NCBI GenBank assembly: GCA_037200685.1
Contig: JBBCIG010000011.1
Coordinates: 62,001-126,000, forward strand
Reading direction: 5' to 3'
Source: JAJKIP01 sp037200685
GTDB lineage: Bacteria; Bacteroidota; Bacteroidia; Chitinophagales; Chitinophagaceae
Length of the DNA stretch: 64,000 nt
In this document: positions 45,058 through 54,089 of the stretch, in pieces
Numbering within the stretch: position 1 is the stretch's first letter
Layout of the letters: each line of letters opens with the position of its first letter
Made by a program: the position numbers and the translations under genes
The notes under the pieces: generated by a model
The model's input: the letters and a program-made list of their open reading frames with translations, nothing else
Databases searched by the model: none
Told to the model about the DNA's origin: nothing

Positions 45058-45438
45058 TCAGGAATGGGGTTCATCTATAGCGAACAATCCTTTAAATTTA
45101 AAATGAATAAGCTCATCTTTAAAAAATGTAGCTGACACATTTAAGTTTCCATTGTCTTCAGTAGAATAGGCCAGTGAAGCGCTGATAATATTATTTTGTA
45201 ACGGATCAATAATGGCCAGGAATTTCATTTCATAAGCCTTTACCAGCTTTGTTTTTTTCTCTGCCACCTGTTCCATTATTTCTTTTACCATTTGCATCAT
45301 GCAAATACCGGGAACAACAGGCTGACCAGGAAAATGCCCTTCAAATATTTTATGACCGGCATTGATCACCAATTCCGCTTTTATCGCAAGACCTTCTTTT
45401 TCCAAAATGTTAATAGTAAAAAAATCACCGAGTAACAT
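45058..45438 (-). CDS. FabZ-like hot-dog dehydratase of the pigment operon
   Basis: A 126-residue hot-dog protein with G-H-F-P-G-Q-P-V-V-P-G (His35), the 3-hydroxyacyl-ACP dehydratase signature. The helix after it reads C-M-M-Q, with Gln49 where FabZ has Glu, so activity may differ. It would remove water from the growing chain to make the polyene double bonds. Last gene of the minus-strand operon; its ATG shares one base with the preceding stop (TAATG). Confidence 0.8.
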   Translation of the reverse strand: MLLGDFFTINILEKEGLAIKAELVINAGHKIFEGHFPGQPVVPGICMMQMVKEIMEQVAEKKTKLVKAYEMKFLAIIDPLQNNIISASLAYSTEDNGNLNVSATFFKDELIHFKFKGLFAIDEPHS

Positions 45439-46067
45439 TATCTTTCTATTCGTTTTAAGCCAATCGTAAATTTGAATGTTTTGTGCGAAATACCGATGGT
45501 ATCCGGTATTCCATTCCTGTAATCTTTCATAATGGCTTCAACAACCGTTTTTCTTTTTGAAGCCCTTTCCATGCGAACAAGTTCATTGCCCGCACTGTCT
45601 GTAATGTAATAATTATATCCTTTTGATTGGGGGAAAACATAATACAAAAGACCGTTATTCGTACGAACAGATACAGTGTTATTATCCATGTGTTCCATTA
45701 ATACCAGTTCAAAATCTTTTCGCAGCGTTTTTAATACCGGTTTTTTATTCATCTGTTTGATAACCGAATAGACTTTGAACTTTCCGTCAGCGGAAAATTC
45801 AAAATCAAAAAATTTAAAACCCATCTCGTTTGAAAATACCATCCGGGTGCTGCTGTCCGGCATTTTCTTTATCAATAACAGCCCGCTTAAATGATGACCA
45901 ACTACGTCAACTTGCGTAGCATATAACTCGGAAGTAAATGCCGGCTTGAATTTCGCTAACCCCTTTACAGGGCCGGGCGCCTCCTGCAGTTGCTTGTAAA
46001 AAGGAGTGCAACCCAGGAAGAGCAGGCAACTACTTAATAGTAAAAAGAGAATCCGGGATCGCTGCAT
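45438..46067 (-). CDS. Lipoprotein of the pigment operon
   Basis: A 209-residue protein with a lipoprotein signal ending L-F-L-G-C (Cys20). The mature part is strand-rich (F-S-N-E-M-G-F-K-F-F-D-F-E-F) like the DUF3261-type lipoproteins in aryl polyene loci. Its start overlaps the LolA-like gene end by 38 bases. It probably acts with the LolA-like protein in moving the pigment or its lipid form to the outer membrane; inferred from family context. Confidence 0.75.
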   Translation of the reverse strand: MQRSRILFLLLSSCLLFLGCTPFYKQLQEAPGPVKGLAKFKPAFTSELYATQVDVVGHHLSGLLLIKKMPDSSTRMVFSNEMGFKFFDFEFSADGKFKVYSVIKQMNKKPVLKTLRKDFELVLMEHMDNNTVSVRTNNGLLYYVFPQSKGYNYYITDSAGNELVRMERASKRKTVVEAIMKDYRNGIPDTIGISHKTFKFTIGLKRIER

Positions 46068-46663
46068 TCAGTTCTTTGTTGGTAAAGCGAATGAGGGTAT
46101 TGTCACCGCCTATTTCCTGCATTTCAATGCTGGCGACGGAAAAGTCTTTGTTGTCAACGATAACGTTGATGTTCTTAAATAATTCTTTCAGGCCTTTTGT
46201 CACTGGTGTCAGTTCAATCAATGAATTATTCTTATTCCCGAATATCCTGGTTTTAAAATCAGGGTTATTCAGTGCGGTTCCCTGCATGCAATCAATCATT
46301 ATTTTATTGATCTGCTGAAACAATTTGTTTGACCGGGAAGATATCTTATTTTCCTTTTGCGCATCTTTAATATAAACCTTGTCTTTGTTCAGGATCATCA
46401 GGTATTGATAAGGATGATTGTATTCCATTCTTACCTGGCTTTCTTTTTAAACCAGAATTTTCCTTTGGAAGTAATTTTTTCCGACAACATGCTCAGGTTT
46501 TTTTCCTGTACAAAATCGCTTTTGATCGATAAGGTTTTTTGCGTAGCCGCGGAAAAATCAGCTTTAAATTTTGCAAGGTCACTTATGGGTGAATAGCCGG
46601 GATACTGGGCCTTTGAAGAAAAACCTGCAGCTAATAATATGATATAAAAATCGCTTTATGCAC
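46030..46663 (-). pseudogene. LolA-like outer-membrane carrier, two single-base frameshifts
   Basis: The C-terminal 132 residues read cleanly from 46428. Upstream in another frame lie a signal peptide (Y-I-I-L-L-A-A-G-F-S-S-K-A-Q) and the LolA N-terminal half (S-D-F-V-Q-E-K-N-L-S-M-L, G-K-F-W-F-K-K-K). One missing base near 46440-46442 and one in the run of five at 46646-46650 restore a single frame of about 211 residues with a GTG start at 46663 that overlaps the deacetylase stop. LolA-type proteins carry lipids across the periplasm. Probably intact in the cell. Confidence 0.7.
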
Positions 46664-47428
46664 TTGGGTTCAAATGTAACAATTTATCCAACGGGATAAT
46701 ATTGTACCCTTTATTTTTAACTTCTTTTAAAAACTTCGGTAATGCATGTAATGTTGTCTGGCTGGTATCATGAAAAAGAAAAACAGCGCCGGGTTTTATT
46801 GCACGGTTAATCTTGTCCAGCAATTTTTTTTCATCTTTAATTACGGTATCCATCGACCGCACACTCCAGCCAATGGAATATAACCGCCTTTAATGATCGC
46901 TTTTTTCAGGTTGGGATTTGTTACTCCGTATGGCGGCCTGAACAATTTCGGTCGCATCCCGGTCACCTTTTCCATCTCATTGCCCATTTGCTCCAGGTCG
47001 GACTGCATTTTTTCAGCGGAATACATATCAAACCAGAAATGATGAGAATAACTATGGTTGCCGATAATATGGCCTTCTTTTTTTATCCGCCTGATGATAT
47101 TTTCATTTCCCGCTATGCGGTTGCCGATACAAAAAAAAGCCGCTTTGGTATTATCCTGGTTAAGTATGTCCAGTATTTCCGTTGTGTAATTTGTAGCAGG
47201 CCCGTCATCAAAACTGATGGCGATTTCTTTTTTATCTGTATCCGCGGAACAAATGATTTTTATAAAAAAATTTGATCCCACATAGTAACAACCATAAAAG
47301 ACGACCAGGGAATAAACAAACAACAATACTGGATAAATATAAACCGGCAACTCATATTTTATATGAACGCCGATCAATATGACGAGCAGGGTGCCAAAAA
47401 AGATATTTGTATTCCTGAAATTTAGCAT
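46656..47428 (-). pseudogene. Polysaccharide deacetylase (NodB-like), one frameshift
   Basis: The first frame (47428 to 46841) has two membrane segments (about 8-24, 30-50) and the NodB domain: S-F-D-D-G-P, H-S-Y-S-H-H, R-P-P-Y-G-V-T-N. Then the frame breaks near 46871-46875; adding one base restores G-W-S-V-R-S-M-D-T-V and continues to H-L-N-P-S-A at 46656. The expected length is about 256 residues. It would remove an acyl group from a sugar or lipid-linked substrate. Starts inside the stop of the upstream gene (7-base overlap). Confidence 0.8.
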
Positions 47429-48480
47429 GCGGACATTAAAAATAAAGAATGATGAATACCCTGGTAATGATTGTAAATTAAAACCCGTTTTATCTTATTC
47501 TCCTTTGTGCCCGTATATTCTAACGCTGCCGGGACTGCACCTGTCTTTATAATGTTTGTGCCCAACCACAAAGCAAAGGCACTTGCAGTCGGGTATTCGC
47601 CACAAAGATTTTTATAATTGATCGTATTGTTGTTGCTAAAAATACTTTCCTGTAGTTCATCGAATATTGCATCTGAAACAGTATCGCCATTTTTACCTGT
47701 TATGATAAGATCAATGTCATTGAATGAAATAGAATGTTCAGTAAGAAAAGATGAAATTTGCGCTTCAATTTCTTTTATTCCTGCAGGCTTATAAAAAGTT
47801 TTTAACCCACCAAGTTTTGCATAATCGGTAGGTGATGGTTCAGTTGCTAATAAAAAGAAAGAGGCTCCTTCGCCTGCAATCGTTCCTTTTGATGCGGATT
47901 TAAATAATTCGAGGTTAGATATTGGTCCTTGTTTATATAAACCCATCCTGCTTAATATCGCATGACTGATGTTGGTAATTTCATCAATCGCTCCCACCAA
48001 TACATTTGCCGCTTCTTTTTCCTTTAATAATAACATGCCGTCTAATAAAGCGCTTTCAAAAGAAAATCCCCGGTGCACAAAAGCATTATTGTAATTATTG
48101 CATTGCAGCATCAATCCAATTTGTGCACCAATTGTATTGTGAGTGGATTGTATAAAAGCCGTTGGGGTCAATAACTCTTCTTTGAACTCAACCATTTTTG
48201 TCAGGAAAACGCCGGTATCTTCCAGGCAGCCATACGCAGTACCGGTAACAATCGCATCAGGTATTTTCACATTCGCTTCCTGCAAACATTCCATCGCAGC
48301 CGCTACGCCCATTCGGATGATGCGGCTCATTCTTCTTATAAGTTTTACATCAATGAATGTTTTATAATCAGGTTCTATACATGACAGGCGGTTGCCTGCA
48401 TACTCAATGGTTTCCGCCAGGAAAGGAGGATGACCAAAAGTTTTTTGTGCAGATATATTTCCAGTCGCCCGTATATACAT
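47422..48480 (-). CDS. Cysteine-less ketosynthase-like protein
   Basis: A 352-residue protein from ATG 48480. It has the Ketoacyl-synt_2 character: R-R-M-S-R-I-I-R-M-G-V, F-I-Q-S-T-H-N-T-I-G-A-Q-I-G-L, G-E-Y-P-T-A-S-A, I-Y-N-H-Y-Q-G-I-H-H-S. At the catalytic Cys position it reads V-H-R-G-F-S-F-E, so it cannot condense by itself and may serve as a chain-length-type partner. The open frame runs on upstream to 48948, but only because of a missing base (see the ketosynthase at 48488). It is a paralogue of the fragment at 39.9 kb. Confidence 0.8.
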   Translation of the reverse strand: MYIRATGNISAQKTFGHPPFLAETIEYAGNRLSCIEPDYKTFIDVKLIRRMSRIIRMGVAAAMECLQEANVKIPDAIVTGTAYGCLEDTGVFLTKMVEFKEELLTPTAFIQSTHNTIGAQIGLMLQCNNYNNAFVHRGFSFESALLDGMLLLKEKEAANVLVGAIDEITNISHAILSRMGLYKQGPISNLELFKSASKGTIAGEGASFFLLATEPSPTDYAKLGGLKTFYKPAGIKEIEAQISSFLTEHSISFNDIDLIITGKNGDTVSDAIFDELQESIFSNNNTINYKNLCGEYPTASAFALWLGTNIIKTGAVPAALEYTGTKENKIKRVLIYNHYQGIHHSLFLMSAC

Positions 48481-48487
48481 TTTCAAT

Positions 48488-49685
48488 TTACAATTTTGAA
48501 AAATTAGCGAGGTGCAATTCCCTCCAAAGCCAAAGGAATTGGAAAGTACATGTTGCACTTTCATATTTTTAATAAAATTGGTTTCCGGGGTAAAAGGCAA
48601 TTCTTTCATCGGCGTTTTTAAGCGCAGGTTGGGATAAATAATTCCCTGTTCGATAGCCAGTATTGAAAACACGGCTTCAATGCCGCCGCATCCGCCGAGT
48701 GTATGCCCGGTAAATGATTTGGTTGAACTCATTTTTGGATACCGGGGATCAAATAACCGTTTGATTGCGGTTCCTTCGGCTATATCATTATTCTGTGTGC
48801 CGGTCCCGTGCAGGTTAATATAATCAATATCGGATGCTTGCAACCCGCTTTTTTTTAATGCACCGCTCATAGCGAGGAAAGAACCTGTTCCATCCGGTGA
48901 AGAAGCTGTTTGGTGATAAGCATCATTGGCATTACAATAGCCGGTCAATGCGATGGCTGGCTTTTTTTTAAAGAAGCCGCTATTTTTTCTGATACCAGTA
49001 CAACATAACCAGCACCTTCGCCAAGATTTAATCCCCGGCGGTTCTCATCAAAAGGCTGGCAAAATTGTTCATCTACGATCATCAGTGTATTAAAACCATT
49101 GAGCGTAAATTTTGTCAACGCATCTGCGCCACCGGCAACAGCGACATCGAGAATATTATTTTTGATAAGCCTTGCACCAAAAAAAATAGCGTTAGCAGAG
49201 GAAGAACAAGCGGTGCTGATAGTAGTGACATAATCTTTAATACCCAGTTGGTCAGCCACCAGTTCGCTGATGCTGCCGCATTCGTGGTGGACTACATCCC
49301 GTAATTTTCCTTTTTGATTATCGAAAAGAAATTCAGAAAAAAATTTTTCAGTTTTATCCATTCCGCCGACTGAGTTAGCGGAAATAAATCCTGTCCGTAA
49401 TGAAGAAATATCTTCAATACCCGCATTGTTGATCGCTTCTTTGGCGGCAATCATACTTAATAAAGCTGTACGGCTTTTTGTTGCAGGTAATCCTGCTATC
49501 TGTGCAAGTTCATCATTGCTGTATTTTACTTCGGCCACCGGAAGTCTTTCCCTGTGCAATGAATCGAAATAATGCATGCGGCCCATTCCCGCACTTTCGT
49601 TTTCCAGTGAAGCAAGGCATTCGGCGACATTTTTACCAATCGCTGAAATGGCACCCACACCGCTAACAAAAACGGGCTGGTTCAT
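48488..49685 (-). pseudogene. Beta-ketoacyl-ACP synthase (KAS I/II type), two homopolymer frameshifts
   Basis: The N-terminal half (49685-48945) has Cys160 in S-T-A-C-S-S-S-A. The C-terminal half holds the histidines in H-G-T-G-T-Q-N-N-D and F-T-G-H-T-L-G-G and the N-S-F-G-F-G-G ending. A run of eight T (48962-48969 on plus) must be nine to join the halves, and a run of five at 48499-48503 must be six to give the expected S-L-I-F-S-K-L stop. With both, the protein is about 398 residues. It extends the polyene chain with malonyl-ACP. Likely intact in the cell. Confidence 0.85.
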
Positions 49686-49688
49686 TGT

Positions 49689-49952
49689 TTATACATTGCT
49701 GGATTGACGGGCGGTAATATATTCCGCCATGGTTCTTACGGAACGAAATACTGTCGGCCCTTCTTCCGCATTGGAAAGTTTGATTTTGTATTGCTGTTGT
49801 AGTAAAACGATCAATTCCAGGGCGTCAATAGAATCTAATCCAAGCCCTTCTACGAAAAGTGGCTGGTCGTCGCCGATATCTTCCGGTTTTACATTCTGTA
49901 AATTCAATTGTGCGATGATCTGTTTTTTCAAATCCGCTATTAATTTATCCAT
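49689..49952 (-). CDS. Acyl carrier protein of the pigment operon
   Basis: An 87-residue ACP with the phosphopantetheine site G-L-G-L-D-S-I-D-A-L-E-L (Ser41; Ile replaces the usual Leu after it). The frame is open upstream to 50057, but the ATG at 49952 overlaps the previous stop by 8 bases (ATGGATAA) and gives the normal length. It carries the growing polyene between the synthases. Confidence 0.9.
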   Translation of the reverse strand: MDKLIADLKKQIIAQLNLQNVKPEDIGDDQPLFVEGLGLDSIDALELIVLLQQQYKIKLSNAEEGPTVFRSVRTMAEYITARQSSNV

Positions 49953-50574
49953 TGTCTGCGTGATATATTTTATTAATATTTTCTCTTGTGAATAAGGTTG
50001 TTGTACCGCCGTTTCTTTCTTTCTCCGCCAAAAATAATACAGTTTTGTATTGGTCATCCAATAATTCTACCCAACCGCAAATACAGGCCTGCAAGATATT
50101 ATTATTAATCAGGTTGCTCACATATTGTTCGATAAACCCGGCGTCAAATTGATCAGTAATAAAAAAGGCGTTTTCCCCTTTAAAATGGTGCCTGATACAA
50201 ATTTCACCGATTACAATATTCGGCAATGTATAAACAAACAAGGCCGGGCTTGCTATGTCTTTCGCCGTTTCGTAATATTTTATATCGGTATCCAGGCTGG
50301 CGCTGGCGTTAGCTAATACAACACCTGTCTCCCCGGCCTGGTATCTATCGGTTCGGAAACTGTCTTTCAAAAGTACTTCGGTTGCCAGCCATCCCAGTTT
50401 GCTTAAATTATCCATTTTGTAAAACTTAGGATAGTTTATTTCAAACTGATCGTATGCTGAAAGCAGGAAAGCTGTGAGGTCTGCGGCTTTATTTTTAAAT
50501 ACAGGCTTTTCATTTTTATAAACAACATGGTTGCTGATTATACAACTGGCGGTGATATAGATATCTTCTAACAA
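49945..50574 (-). CDS. Short ketosynthase-like protein with Gln at the Cys position
   Basis: A 209-residue protein with the N-terminal half of a ketosynthase fold (G-V-V-L-A-N-A-S-A-S, P-A-L-F-V-Y-T-L-P-N-I-V-I-G-E-I). The active-site stretch reads F-I-T-D-Q-F-D-A-G at 138-146; aligned with T-A-C of ketosynthases, Gln142 replaces Cys. Chain-length factors of type II synthases have the same swap. It may pair with one of the two active ketosynthases. Family length fits Ketoacyl-synt_2 proteins of aryl polyene loci. Confidence 0.7.
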   Translation of the reverse strand: MLEDIYITASCIISNHVVYKNEKPVFKNKAADLTAFLLSAYDQFEINYPKFYKMDNLSKLGWLATEVLLKDSFRTDRYQAGETGVVLANASASLDTDIKYYETAKDIASPALFVYTLPNIVIGEICIRHHFKGENAFFITDQFDAGFIEQYVSNLINNNILQACICGWVELLDDQYKTVLFLAEKERNGGTTTLFTRENINKIYHADNG

Positions 50575-50589
50575 TATTTAAATAGGTTA

Positions 50590-51831
50590 TTAGTCAATAA
50601 GAGAATCCCTGAGCTCTACGGTGCGGGCTAATTTTTGTAATGCGACTTTATGATCTTTTACAAATGGATTATTTGTATCCCATACATACCCGGCAAGTAC
50701 GGAGCATATCATGCTTTTTATTTTTGCATCCTGGTTCTCCGCGAAGAAAATGGTATCCAGTGTTCCTTCGTACCATGCCATTACATAAGAACGGAATGTA
50801 TTGATGCCCTGCATCATTGGTTCCGAATATTCTTTTTCCCAATCAACAGCTTCGTCCTTTAATTTGCGGATGACCAGGTGTGCGGCAATCTGGCTGGATA
50901 CTGTTGCAAGTGTAACGCCTGAAGAAAAAACGGGATCGAGAAATTCTGTTACGTTTCCTGTCAATACAAAACCCTCACCATAAAATGTCGTAGAAGTAGT
51001 AGACCATGATTCAAAAACCTTAGGTTCAAACACCATCTCTACATCTTTCAAACGTTCACTCAAATAAGGTTCTGATGCAATTAATGCCCTTAACTGTTCT
51101 TCGTTGTTGCCCTCATACAGGTTAAAAAATTCCGGGTCGCCCACAAAGCCAACGGATGTAATGCCATTTGAAAAAGGGATTACCCATATCCAAATTCCTT
51201 TTTGATGAACGATGATCGTAATCCTGTTGGGTTCATCATCGATGGACCTTTTTGTATCGACTACATGTGTAAATAATGTTTTGCGGGGGGCAAGGTTCGA
51301 TGGCTTATCAAGATTAAATAAGCGGGGAATAACCCTTCCGTAGCCACTGCCATCAATAATAAATTTTGCTTCTATTTGGCTTTTATTACCATTGCTGTCT
51401 TCAATTGTTGTTATTGAATCAGAGCCGTTAAATTCAATACCTGTCACTGTCGTTTCATAACTAATGGGCACACCCATTTTTTCTACCGTATCAGCAAGCG
51501 TTTTATCAAACTCCGCTCTCGGTACCTGCCAGGTCCAGTTCCAGCCGGGAGTAAACTGGTCCGCGAATAAATAATCACAAATCTTTCCATTCTTCACAAA
51601 CTTGGCCCCGAATTTTTCCTGGAATTTTTTTTCTTTGACCGCATCTACAAAACCTGCTTCGGTCAGTGCTTCCATACAGCGGGGCAACAAACTTTCGCCG
51701 ATAACAAACCGTGGAAATTTTACTTTCTCTACGATTTTAACTTTGAACCCTGCTTTATTTACAATAGAAGCCGCCACAGTCCCCGAAGGACCAGCGCCAA
51801 TCACCAGCACATCTACTTTTTCTGTTTTCAT
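50590..51831 (-). CDS. Halogenase-like FAD-dependent oxidoreductase
   Basis: A 413-residue flavoprotein: G-A-G-P-S-G at 12-17, F-P-R-F-V-I-G-E-S-L-L-P near 38-50, and K-G-I-W-I-W-V-I-P near 213, which resembles the G-W-x-W-x-I-P signature of flavin-dependent halogenases. L-T-G-N-V-T-E-F-L-D-P-V-F-S-S-G-V completes the FAD site. It may chlorinate or hydroxylate the aromatic head of the pigment. Ten bases separate it from the methyltransferase; the operon is continuous. Confidence 0.8.
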   Translation of the reverse strand: MKTEKVDVLVIGAGPSGTVAASIVNKAGFKVKIVEKVKFPRFVIGESLLPRCMEALTEAGFVDAVKEKKFQEKFGAKFVKNGKICDYLFADQFTPGWNWTWQVPRAEFDKTLADTVEKMGVPISYETTVTGIEFNGSDSITTIEDSNGNKSQIEAKFIIDGSGYGRVIPRLFNLDKPSNLAPRKTLFTHVVDTKRSIDDEPNRITIIVHQKGIWIWVIPFSNGITSVGFVGDPEFFNLYEGNNEEQLRALIASEPYLSERLKDVEMVFEPKVFESWSTTSTTFYGEGFVLTGNVTEFLDPVFSSGVTLATVSSQIAAHLVIRKLKDEAVDWEKEYSEPMMQGINTFRSYVMAWYEGTLDTIFFAENQDAKIKSMICSVLAGYVWDTNNPFVKDHKVALQKLARTVELRDSLID

Positions 51832-51840
51832 TAATCAGGT

Positions 51841-52914
51841 TTAATTATTTCTTTTTTTGCACTTTAATAAAGTTTGGCTCAAGCCGATATTATCAACCTG
51901 CTCTACAATATCAAAACCCGCTTCATCAATACATTTTATAAATACTTCAGCGCTGTACATCTGGCTGGTACCATTGGCCAACGCGGTAAAGTATGGTGAA
52001 GTTTGTTGCAAACAAAACGCAGCGATCTCATAGCGTTGCCTGTCCCAAAAAGGTTCGAGTATAATAACCTGGCCTTTATCATCAAGCGCTTCATAACATC
52101 TTTTGAGGATAGAAACAATTTCCGCTTCCGAAAAACAATCCAGGAACTGGCTCATCCAGATGGCATCAAATCCCTTCGGAAATTTAACCGACTCATCTAA
52201 AATATTTACAGGTAAGAAAGAAACCCGGTTGCTTAAACCAAGCTGCTTAATTTTTGCTTTCGCAACATTTAACTGGCCCGGCAGGTCCATAATCGTGATA
52301 TGAATATCCGGTGCGAAGTTAGACGAAGCGATCGCCCATTTGCCGGTGTTACCACCAATATCAAGTATATTTCTTACACCATCTTTATATACTTGGGGTA
52401 AAACAAGGTCAAATGCATCGTCCGAAAAAAAATGATCGAAACTGAACCAACTTTTTTGAACATGTTCCGGCAATTGCGATAACCCTTCATAAATCGTATC
52501 CCATTCACCAAATTCTTTCAGGCCGGCAGGCTTACCGGTTTTAATACTTTCTTCGAGGTAAAAAAGGCCTTTATAATTTACATCGTGTACAAAATTCATA
52601 TTGGTTTTTGTCAGCGCATCGTTGAGGATAAAATACCCTGTTTTACCTAATGTGTATTTTTTATCGTTTACTAATACAAGACCTATACTTAATCCTGATT
52701 CTAACAAAACCCTTACGCCATATATTGACAATTTCACTTTCTCAGCGATTTCTTCAATCGTTAAGCCAACAGAAGCGCTTTCTTCAATTACTTTTAATAT
52801 CCCCGAGTTCCTGAGTATTCTTGCTGTCTGAAAAATAACCGGGCCGAATGCAATCCATTGTGCGGCTTCTTTGGCTTCAAAAGCGGACTTCTTGTCTTTG
52901 GAAAAAAAATTCAT
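51841..52914 (-). CDS. SAM-dependent methyltransferase (O-methyltransferase type)
   Basis: A 357-residue protein with an N-terminal winged-helix dimerisation domain (about 20-105) and a class I fold: I-L-D-I-G-G-N-T-G-K-W-A near 185-200, then I-T-I-M-D-L-P-G-Q, F-D-A-I-W-M-S-Q-F-L-D and V-I-I-L-E-P-F-W-D. This is the layout of small-molecule O-methyltransferases. It probably methylates the aromatic part of the pigment. Confidence 0.85.
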   Translation of the reverse strand: MNFFSKDKKSAFEAKEAAQWIAFGPVIFQTARILRNSGILKVIEESASVGLTIEEIAEKVKLSIYGVRVLLESGLSIGLVLVNDKKYTLGKTGYFILNDALTKTNMNFVHDVNYKGLFYLEESIKTGKPAGLKEFGEWDTIYEGLSQLPEHVQKSWFSFDHFFSDDAFDLVLPQVYKDGVRNILDIGGNTGKWAIASSNFAPDIHITIMDLPGQLNVAKAKIKQLGLSNRVSFLPVNILDESVKFPKGFDAIWMSQFLDCFSEAEIVSILKRCYEALDDKGQVIILEPFWDRQRYEIAAFCLQQTSPYFTALANGTSQMYSAEVFIKCIDEAGFDIVEQVDNIGLSQTLLKCKKRNN

Positions 52915-52946
52915 GGAAATAAGTGAGTGTTTATATTATTAAATAA

Positions 52947-54077
52947 TTATGACTTGCTGAATATCGCTGCCGCATTACAGCCTCCGAAACCCGATGCGGT
53001 TTTCAAACAATGCTGAACATGCGTTTCTTTTAACGTATCAAAAACATTCACCGGTTTTGTTACACCCATATGTTTAAATCCAAGTGTTGGCAATACGATG
53101 TTTTCTTTTAATGAATGTATGGAAACAATTGATTCAATCAACCCGGCGGCGCCTAATGTATGGCCATAATAACCTTTTAGGCTATTTACCGGTGCGGATT
53201 GCAAACCGGCGAGTGTGATTGCCTTTGCTTCCATTTCATCATTATAAACGGTAGCCGTACCATGTGCGGAAATAAAATCAATCGCTGTCGCTGAAAGACC
53301 GGCATCCTTCATTGCTTTCGTCATGGCGTCACGCAGTTCTTCTCCTGTACGGGAGGGACCGGAGATGTGGTTGGCATCATTGCTTATCGCACCTCCCGAA
53401 ATTTTTATATCCCCGGAATGTTTTTTATTGGAAGAAAGAATGATGGTACCTGCGCCTTCACCCAAATTTATCCCGTTTCTTGCCGCATCAAATGGTTTGC
53501 ATGGTTCTTCGCTGATGGCCTGGAAAGATTGAAAGCCGGATAAAACAAATTTTGAAATGACATCCGCTCCTGCAATCACTGCATTTTCATATTGACCTGA
53601 ACGGATCATCCGCATACCTGTTATAAGCGCAAGCAATCCTGAAATACATGCATTGGATATAACAATGGGTGCATGTGCAAAATGAAAATGATCGGCTACT
53701 AGTTTAGCGGAAGTAGTTAATGAAATTCTTTTATTTAATTCTTTACCCTGAGGCTCTGTTTCAAGCAAGCTGATATTGCCTTTGGTGGAAGAAATAATAA
53801 GGATTGTTTTTTTATCCGTCGCGGGAATGCCGCTGTTTTGCAATGCATCGCCTATGGAAGCCATCAGCAGTTTTTCAAATTTGGTATAGCTGTTTGGTAA
53901 ATCGTTATAATTTTCATTTTTATCAAACAATGCTGCATAAAAAGGTTTTTCAGACATAATGATATCATCCTGCTTTTTTATACCTGAAACCGATTTTTTG
54001 AGTTGAGCAAAATTTTCAGCGGAAGTAACACCCAGCGGGGAAAAAATATTATCAGCAATAATAAAAACGTCAGTCAT
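52947..54077 (-). CDS. Beta-ketoacyl-ACP synthase (KAS I/II type)
   Basis: A 376-residue intact ketosynthase with the triad Cys144 (S-N-A-C-I-S-G), His272 (S-A-H-G-T-A-T) and His306 (Y-G-H-T-L-G-A-A-G), and the G-F-G-G-C-N-A-A ending. It condenses acyl-ACP with malonyl-ACP. It is the only ketosynthase in the window read as a single clean frame. Its partner may be one of the Cys-less proteins. Confidence 0.9.
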   Translation of the reverse strand: MTDVFIIADNIFSPLGVTSAENFAQLKKSVSGIKKQDDIIMSEKPFYAALFDKNENYNDLPNSYTKFEKLLMASIGDALQNSGIPATDKKTILIISSTKGNISLLETEPQGKELNKRISLTTSAKLVADHFHFAHAPIVISNACISGLLALITGMRMIRSGQYENAVIAGADVISKFVLSGFQSFQAISEEPCKPFDAARNGINLGEGAGTIILSSNKKHSGDIKISGGAISNDANHISGPSRTGEELRDAMTKAMKDAGLSATAIDFISAHGTATVYNDEMEAKAITLAGLQSAPVNSLKGYYGHTLGAAGLIESIVSIHSLKENIVLPTLGFKHMGVTKPVNVFDTLKETHVQHCLKTASGFGGCNAAAIFSKS

Positions 54078-54089
54078 TGGGTCTTAAAA

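Noticed and set aside
47422..48948. 508-residue 'ketosynthase-ketosynthase fusion'
   Set aside because: The join disappears if one base is added in the run at 48499-48503, which restores the normal end of the first gene and a separate ATG for the second at 48480.
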